A stretch of 40,385 bases of DNA from Lachnospiraceae bacterium (GTDB lineage Bacteria > Bacillota > Clostridia > Lachnospirales > Lachnospiraceae). This document shows, piece by piece, positions 37,460 through 40,385 of the stretch. The DNA is taken from the NCBI GenBank assembly GCA_014804345.1, contig JAAUZZ010000023.1, positions 39,370 through 79,754 on the forward strand, read 5' to 3'. Each line of letters opens with the position of its first letter. Positions within the stretch are counted from its first letter, which is position 1. Made by a program: the position numbers and the translations under genes. The notes below the pieces were generated by a model. The model did no database searches. It was not told the DNA's origin and was given only the letters and a program-made list of their open reading frames with translations.

Positions 37460-38380
37460 TTATTTCGATTTTTTCATCGCTTCCGCAACAACTGCAGCAA
37501 GCGCAATGGAATTCAGTTTTGCTTCAAACGAATCAGAACGAGATGTCAGAATAACCGGTGCAGCAGTACCCGTTAAAATATTACCGTTCTTAACATCGCA
37601 CAGATGCGTCAGCACCTTGTATACAAGATTTCCTGCATGGATATCCGGGAATAAAATGACATCCGCGTCGCCCGCAATCTTTCTGTCCGTGCCGCCTTTG
37701 TGTGCAGCAGCAGCGCTGTCGATTGCCATATCCATAGAAAGCGGTCCGTCGATCACGCAGCCTGTAATCTTGCCTTCTGCATTCATCTTTGCAAGCTCAT
37801 CGGCATCAACCGTACAAGGCATCTTGGGGTTTACAACCTCAACAGCGGCAACCGGAGCAACTTTCGGATTTGCAATACCGCAAGCGTGGCAGACCTCAAC
37901 TGTATTGTTAATAATAGCAACCTTATCTTCCAATTCCGGATATGTCATAAAAGCAACATCCGATAAGAATAAAAGGCGGTCAATGCCCTTAATCTCAAAC
38001 ACGCATACATGGGAGAGCGCTCTGCCGGTGCGAAGTCCGACTTCTTTATCCAAAACGCTCTTTAAGAAATTCTTTGTGTCAATCAGTCCCTTCATGTACA
38101 TATCAGCCTTGCCGTCATGAACAAGCTTGACAGCCGTAAGCGCCGCCTGTACATGATCCGGCTCGTTGATAATCTCAAAGCCCGCCAGATCAATATTCAT
38201 TTTGGCAGCGATTTCTCTAATCTTTGCTTCCTCACCGACTAAAATTGCGTCAGCGATACCCTTTTCTTTTGCCGCCTGTACAGCCTCCAATACCGGCTCG
38301 TCTTCTGCAACGGCAACGGCAACTGTCTTGCGGTCGCACTCGTAAACTTTTTTCAGTAAATCTTGAAACCCTTTACTCAT
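37460..38380 (-). CDS. ptb: Phosphate butyryltransferase
   Basis: PTA/PTB family, [55 protein letters not shown]; immediately upstream of buk. Confidence 0.93.
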   Translation of the reverse strand: MSKGFQDLLKKVYECDRKTVAVAVAEDEPVLEAVQAAKEKGIADAILVGEEAKIREIAAKMNIDLAGFEIINEPDHVQAALTAVKLVHDGKADMYMKGLIDTKNFLKSVLDKEVGLRTGRALSHVCVFEIKGIDRLLFLSDVAFMTYPELEDKVAIINNTVEVCHACGIANPKVAPVAAVEVVNPKMPCTVDADELAKMNAEGKITGCVIDGPLSMDMAIDSAAAAHKGGTDRKIAGDADVILFPDIHAGNLVYKVLTHLCDVKNGNILTGTAAPVILTSRSDSFEAKLNSIALAAVVAEAMKKSK

Positions 38381-38440
38381 TTGAAATCCTCCATTCCTGC
38401 AATCGAAATCCCTCGTTTATCGATAAATCTAAAATTTTTC

Positions 38441-38458
38441 TCGTTAAAATAATAACAC
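38441..38458 (-). promoter_or_regulatory. Candidate Rex operator overlapping the ptb -10
   Basis: Plus strand TCGTTAAAATAATAACAC, 11 of 14 defined positions of TTGTTAA-N4-TTAACAA; core GTTA...TAAC. Confidence 0.45.
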
Positions 38459-38477
38459 TTTCATAAACGACGGTCAA
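38449..38477 (-). promoter_or_regulatory. Promoter of ptb-buk
   Basis: Minus strand TTGACC, 17-nt spacer, TATTAT. Confidence 0.7.
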
Positions 38478-38527
38478 GGCAATCGCACGAAAAGATTTTT
38501 TCGGAAAAGATTTTTGAATTTGCCGCG

Positions 38528-40177
38528 CTAATTGGCGCTGCCCATTCGAATGACAAAATCGGCTGCCGCAATAGAGCTTGGGCGATGTGCGATCATCAAT
38601 ATAGTGCGTGTGCCTTTCAGGTTTCGAATTGCGTCCTGTACGAGCGTTTCCGATTCGTTATCCAGCGCGGAGGTCGCTTCGTCAAGGATAATAAGCGGGG
38701 CATTTCGGATAATGGCACGTGCAATCGCGATGCGCTGTCTTTCACCGCCCGAGAGCGTGTTGCCGCGCGCTCCCAAAACCGTGTCGTAGCCGTTTGGCAG
38801 ACGGGTAATGAAATCATGTGCGTTTGCCGCTTTTGCCGCCGCAATAATTTCCTCGCGGTTCGCGCCGCATTTTCCGTAGGAGATATTTTCCGCAATGCTT
38901 GTTTCATACAAATAAGGCTCTTGCGGAACATAGGCGATCTGTGCGCGGACTTCCTCCAGCGTAAGGTCGGCGTATGATTTGCCGTCGATGGCTAGACACC
39001 CTTTTTGAGGTGGATAAAAGCCCAATAAAAGCTTCGTAAGCGTACTTTTTCCGCAGCCGGATTCTCCCGCAATGGCAACAAAACTTCCTTTTTTGATTTT
39101 CGCGGAAAAATCCTCCAAGACAACATTGTTTTCATTATATGAAAAACAGATATTCTGCATCGTAAGCATGGCATCATCCGTGGTGTCATCTATACTATCC
39201 TGACAGAGCCAATGCTCTGGTTCTTCTTCCATATCGAGGAAGGCAAAGATTTTCTCCGCATTGCCGATACAGCCCATCATCTGCGGCAGATACAGTCCGA
39301 TATCCAAAAAGACATAGCGGAAAGTACCGTACAATGTATAAATCGCTGATAAGTTTGCAAGACTGACGCGCCCAAGCGACACGAACCATACACCAAGGCC
39401 AAGAGAGGCTAACGCGCCTGCTAAGTCAAAGAAACAGTTGAGGCTCTCTAGTCCAGCCGATAGGCGGTTTGTATGTTTTTGCGTACGATAGTAGTCGATG
39501 CCGGCATCTTCGTATTCGCTTGTCAGCTTTGTGCCGACAGGAAAAATCTTAACAAGCTCCATTCCGGTCAGAATATTCGTCAGTTTTTCGAGCAGAAGCG
39601 CATTTTTATCGGAAAGCCGTCTACCTGCTTTTTTCATAGGTTTCGCAAAGAGGCTATTTCCCACAAAGGCAAGGAAACTAATTCCGATAAAGCACAACGT
39701 AAGCTCCGGGCTGAAATAAAACATCGGAATCAGATATACAATGGCAGAAAGGATTGCGGCAAGAAGGCGCCGCAGTCTTGAGGTGTAGATATCGGAGGCT
39801 TTCTGCGTGTCAAAAATAAGGGTTGACATAAAATTGCTGCTGTGGTTTTGCTCATAGTAGGACATCAGCAGCCGCATTGCTTTGGAAAATACAAGCTTTT
39901 CGACAGTGCCGGTAGCTGTCCGTCCTTCAATATTGTAGCGTATAATACTGAAACGCCAGAGCAGCAGACAACATACCAGAGCGGCGAATGTTCCGAACAC
40001 CGGTGCAAAAACGTGTTCCATACTGCCTGCCTGTGCTGCCGTGATAATATGTTTTAAAAGGTAGGAATTGGCAATTCTGCCGCCCGCCTGTCCCAGTGTA
40101 GACAGAAAAATCGCCAATATGTAAATGGGAAGTCTTTTTCCCATAAGCTTCATAAAACGGATAAACGTCTTAAACAT
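38528..40177 (-). CDS. ABC transporter transmembrane/ATP-binding protein (exporter type)
   Basis: N-terminal TM domain, GESGCGKSTLTKLLLGF, LSGGERQRIAIARAI, LIILDEATSALDNESE; start 40177 preferred. Confidence 0.9.
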   Translation of the reverse strand: MFKTFIRFMKLMGKRLPIYILAIFLSTLGQAGGRIANSYLLKHIITAAQAGSMEHVFAPVFGTFAALVCCLLLWRFSIIRYNIEGRTATGTVEKLVFSKAMRLLMSYYEQNHSSNFMSTLIFDTQKASDIYTSRLRRLLAAILSAIVYLIPMFYFSPELTLCFIGISFLAFVGNSLFAKPMKKAGRRLSDKNALLLEKLTNILTGMELVKIFPVGTKLTSEYEDAGIDYYRTQKHTNRLSAGLESLNCFFDLAGALASLGLGVWFVSLGRVSLANLSAIYTLYGTFRYVFLDIGLYLPQMMGCIGNAEKIFAFLDMEEEPEHWLCQDSIDDTTDDAMLTMQNICFSYNENNVVLEDFSAKIKKGSFVAIAGESGCGKSTLTKLLLGFYPPQKGCLAIDGKSYADLTLEEVRAQIAYVPQEPYLYETSIAENISYGKCGANREEIIAAAKAANAHDFITRLPNGYDTVLGARGNTLSGGERQRIAIARAIIRNAPLIILDEATSALDNESETLVQDAIRNLKGTRTILMIAHRPSSIAAADFVIRMGSAN

Positions 40178-40385
40178 TTTCTGCAAGCTCCCTTCCATAT
40201 AGTTCCGCATAAATTCCATGCTGTTCCAACAATTCCCGATGACTGCCGGACTCCGCGATCTTACCGCCGCTTACGACATAGATCCGCTGCGCGTTTTGCA
40301 CTGTGGAAAGACGGTGCGCTATGGTGATAACGGTTTTATGGGCTGTTATTCGTTCAAGCGCCTCCTGTATTTTTGCTTCCGATTC
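40170..40385 (-). CDS. ABC exporter partner subunit, C-terminal end (truncated by window edge)
   Basis: Minus-strand frame reads ESEAKIQEALERITAHKTVITIAHRLSTVQNAQRIYVVSGGKIAESGSHRELLEQHGIYAELYGRELAENV-stop; overlaps the start of the next gene by 8 nt. Confidence 0.85.
   Translation of the reverse strand, partial: ESEAKIQEALERITAHKTVITIAHRLSTVQNAQRIYVVSGGKIAESGSHRELLEQHGIYAELYGRELAENV

Noticed and set aside
37109-38120. Plus-strand ORFs of 155 and 227 aa opposite buk/ptb
   Set aside because: Shadow ORFs over clear butyrate kinase and phosphate butyryltransferase genes; low-complexity S/T/A composition
1-40385. CRISPR array, tRNA/rRNA genes, transposases, integrases or prophage genes
   Set aside because: No regularly spaced direct repeats, no recognisable RNA gene and no mobile-element protein seen on either strand

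Overview
Chromosomal window from a butyrate-forming Clostridia-type Firmicute, probably Lachnospiraceae (inferred from gene content and order). From left to right it holds: the end of rplQ; a J-domain gene; the ecfA1-ecfA2-ecfT-truA-rplM-rpsI ribosomal/ECF cluster; a small zeta-toxin-like two-gene module; a two-component system with an ABC transporter; a 1205-aa fusion of ECF-S-like membrane domain, beta-propeller and HD-GYP; an SDR reductase and trxB; an SH3-NlpC/P60 wall hydrolase; long-form hpf; an M23 peptidase; a thl-crt-(small membrane ORF)-hbd-bcd-etfB-etfA butyrate operon; an acyltransferase/SGNH/membrane protein/radical-SAM group; a Uma2 protein; a stand-alone short flagellin; glycerate kinase; ptb-buk; and a heterodimeric ABC exporter that runs off the right edge. 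The most interesting non-coding signals are: Rex-like operators at the promoters of both butyrate transcription units; two perfect WalR-type boxes in front of the NlpC/P60 gene; a dense cluster of DnaA-box-like 9-mers inside a 12-bp inverted repeat upstream of hpf; and dispersed multi-hairpin intergenic elements, two of which have G-CUUG-C hairpins with different stems. No tRNA, rRNA, CRISPR array, transposase or prophage was recognised. All calls were made by reading the sequence; no database search was run.
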